Positions 62,455 to 64,000 of a DNA stretch of 64,000 nucleotides are shown one piece after another (within the stretch, counting starts at the first letter, position 1; the number at the start of each line of letters is the position of its first letter). A model generated the notes under the pieces. The model saw only the letters and a list, made by a program, of their open reading frames with translations, had not been told where the DNA came from and did no database searches. The DNA lies in contig NZ_JAUFPZ010000002.1 in assembly GCF_030409505.1 (NCBI RefSeq), positions 1,488,001 through 1,552,000 of the forward strand. Direction: 5' to 3'. The position numbers and the translations under genes are program-made. The stretch is from Zunongwangia endophytica (GTDB lineage Bacteria > Bacteroidota > Bacteroidia > Flavobacteriales > Flavobacteriaceae).

Positions 62455-63608
62455 ACTTGTTTTTTGTGTTTTTTACTTCCCTCGTAAATTTCATATTTCA
62501 AAAAGCGAGATTCAAGACCTCCGTTAAACATTTTCACTTTTCTGGACGGTCGTAATCCCACACTTTTCATAGCTTCAGTATCTGAAGTTATAAACCAGGC
62601 TTCTGTTCCTGGATAACTTTGCTTCAGGGTATCCCCTATTCTTTTATAAAATTCAGCAATATTAACTTCTAAGCGTTCCCCATAAGGCGGATTAAAAACC
62701 ATGTGTAAATGACCATCGGTCTGCTTTTCAGTTTCAAAAAAATCTGTCCGTTCTATTTTAACAAATTCAGACAAGTTTGCGTTTTTCACATTCTCCTTGG
62801 CCTTTTCAACTGCAGATGGTGCTTTATCATAACCTATTATTTGAAAATGAAAGTCACGTACTTTCTTCAAACAAGATTCTTCAATTTTATCGAATAAACT
62901 TTCATCCCAATCTTTCCAGCGTTCAAAACCAAATTCTTTTCGGTTAATATTAGCCGGAATATTACAAGCAATCATAGCGGCCTCCACTGGGATAGTTCCA
63001 CTACCACACATAGGATCCATAAAATTACATTCACCGTGCCAACCAGATTTCATAATCATTCCCGCGGCAAGAATTTCGTTTATAGGAGCAATATTTGTTG
63101 CGGTTCGATAGCCCCTTTTATGTAAAGATTCTCCACTAGTGTCTAACGAAACGTTACACCAGGTTTTTTCAATATGAATATCTATTTTTAGATCAGGGAA
63201 TTTTAAATCGATATTTGGTCTTCTACCGTACTTTTCTCGAAAGCGGTCTACAATCGCATCTTTAGTCTTTAAAGAGATATATTTTGAGTGTGTAAAAACT
63301 TCAGAATGCAAAGTGGCATTTATAGCCAAACTACCGTCTACGTCCAATAACGAATCCCAATCCAGATTTTTTATATTTTGATATAAATCTTCTTCAGAAA
63401 AAACTTTAAATCCGGCATACGGTTTCAGGATTTTAATAGCAGTGCGTAGGCATAAATTCGCTTTATACATAAAACCTTTGTCTCCTACAAAACTAACAAT
63501 ACGGTTGCCTTCTTTCACTTCCATAGCTCCAAGATCAAGAAGTTCCTTTGCTAATAAAGGTTCGAAGCCAAAAAAAGTTTTCGCTATCATTTTAAAATTG
63601 CCTGCCAT
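62451..63608 (-). CDS. THUMP domain class I RNA methyltransferase (RlmL-like)
   Basis: A 385-residue SAM-dependent methyltransferase. The N-terminal THUMP-containing region (about 1-160) includes the ferredoxin-like FEPLLAKELLDLGA, and the catalytic domain has DPMCGSGTIPVEAAM (SAM motif) and the target-base motif MVFNPPYGERL. It resembles the N-terminal half of E. coli RlmL, which methylates guanine 2445 of 23S rRNA; the second half is absent. Target is inferred only. Confidence 0.92.
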   Translation of the reverse strand: MAGNFKMIAKTFFGFEPLLAKELLDLGAMEVKEGNRIVSFVGDKGFMYKANLCLRTAIKILKPYAGFKVFSEEDLYQNIKNLDWDSLLDVDGSLAINATLHSEVFTHSKYISLKTKDAIVDRFREKYGRRPNIDLKFPDLKIDIHIEKTWCNVSLDTSGESLHKRGYRTATNIAPINEILAAGMIMKSGWHGECNFMDPMCGSGTIPVEAAMIACNIPANINRKEFGFERWKDWDESLFDKIEESCLKKVRDFHFQIIGYDKAPSAVEKAKENVKNANLSEFVKIERTDFFETEKQTDGHLHMVFNPPYGERLEVNIAEFYKRIGDTLKQSYPGTEAWFITSDTEAMKSVGLRPSRKVKMFNGGLESRFLKYEIYEGSKKHKKQV

Positions 63609-63753
63609 AATTTTGTTTTAAAGAACAGCAAAATTACACTATTTTCGCAGCAAATAATAGCACAAAGTCAATTGCTTAAAAATTTTATTATTTCTGAAAT
63701 TATTTAAGAGAACGAGCGACTAACCAGCTTCATAATTTTACTTATTACAATTA

Positions 63754-64000
63754 ATGATTTTTATATTACCGTTAGTAGCAGTTTTAATTGGCTATTTAAT
63801 TGCTAAATTTCTGAAGCCTTCATCTTCTACTAGTTTCAAACTTCTACTATCCTTTAGCGGTGCGTATTTATTGTCTGTAACAGTATTTGATCTATTACCT
63901 GAAGTATATGAAGAAGGCGGTAAAGATATTGGTGTTTTTATTCTCTTAGGTCTTTTATTCCAGATTATACTGGAATTTATCTCTAAAGGATTAGAACATG
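63754..64000 (+). CDS. ZIP family metal transporter (3' truncated by window edge)
   Basis: The first 82 residues of a membrane protein begin with MIFILPLVAVLIGYLIAKF and continue with the helix LLLSFSGAYLLSVTVFDLLPE, characteristic of ZIP divalent-metal transporters (the DLLPE segment contains conserved metal-site residues). The next helix IGVFILLGLLFQIILEF ends near the window edge. It was not long enough for a complete call and probably imports zinc or iron. Confidence 0.85.
   Translation, partial: MIFILPLVAVLIGYLIAKFLKPSSSTSFKLLLSFSGAYLLSVTVFDLLPEVYEEGGKDIGVFILLGLLFQIILEFISKGLEH

Overview
The window looks like a chromosomal segment of a marine-type member of the Flavobacteriaceae (Bacteroidota). 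The evidence is low G+C, promoters with the Bacteroidota -7 box TAnnTTTG, almost no Shine-Dalgarno sequences, a gliding/type IX secretion C-terminal domain, many SPII lipoproteins ending in SC or AC, 'CCC motif', DUF6452, DUF6048 and GIN-domain families typical of this group, and a DnaX without the usual zinc-binding cysteines. I cannot name the genus from sequence alone. Most of the window is core genome; I see no prophage, IS element, CRISPR array, tRNA or rRNA.

Layout. 0-3.7 kb: 3' end of a GH16 glucanase, rnpB (minus strand, overlapping the glucanase stop codon), a heptamer-phased repeat region, dnaX and a MiaE-like hydroxylase. 3.8-11 kb (minus strand): a pdxH-sixA-ppk-ppx operon (vitamin B6 and polyphosphate) and a pyrR-pyrB-small protein-rnz operon. 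11.2-18.3 kb: an unknown protein, bestrophin channel, guanine deaminase, TIM-barrel isomerase, the OhrR/Ohr peroxide pair with a recognisable operator, a Tat-exported aldo/keto reductase and an MltF-type lytic transglycosylase. 18.5-20.6 kb: stand-alone ethanolamine ammonia-lyase eutBC. 20.9-25.7 kb: an outer-membrane barrel plus lipoprotein module present twice in tandem, each copy with its own promoter box and terminator, followed by a Nudix-derived regulator and a single-domain response regulator. 27.7-34.1 kb (minus): rpsA, an MFS exporter, cmk, lon. 34.3-37.3 kb: ECF sigma factor, probable anti-sigma factor and two repeat-built beta-solenoid envelope proteins. 37.7-43.9 kb: UMF1-type transporter, M48 protease lipoprotein, a frameshifted alpha/beta hydrolase, tandem MsrB genes (one exported, one cytosolic), a collagen-like lipoprotein and a frameshifted dihydrolipoyl dehydrogenase. 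44.2-50.7 kb: Dph6-like ATPase, aroQ, porin, xerD, aldo/keto reductase, rny, a probable 6S RNA, zapA and a coiled-coil partner. 50.8-64 kb: M23 peptidase, cysteine desulfurase, calcium-repeat lipoprotein, Smr protein, a T9SS cargo with two small membrane proteins, rocD, rlmD, DUF6452/DUF6048, a THUMP methyltransferase and the start of a ZIP transporter.

Most notable observations. (1) A run of ten A in dnaX at the end of the clamp-loader core; slippage in either direction meets a stop within a few codons, so it could make a gamma-like short form. (2) Degenerate 7-nt-phased tandem repeats in three intergenic regions, one still perfect (8 x TCAGCAA). (3) The tandemly duplicated barrel-lipoprotein module, the best candidate here for an undescribed system. 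(4) The rnpB P1 helix built partly from the 3' coding end of a glucanase gene. (5) Two single-base deletions within 2 kb, both next to CCCG, in otherwise intact genes, which could be sequencing errors. (6) A 6S RNA-like element between zapA and rny. All functional statements are inferred from sequence reading without database searches.
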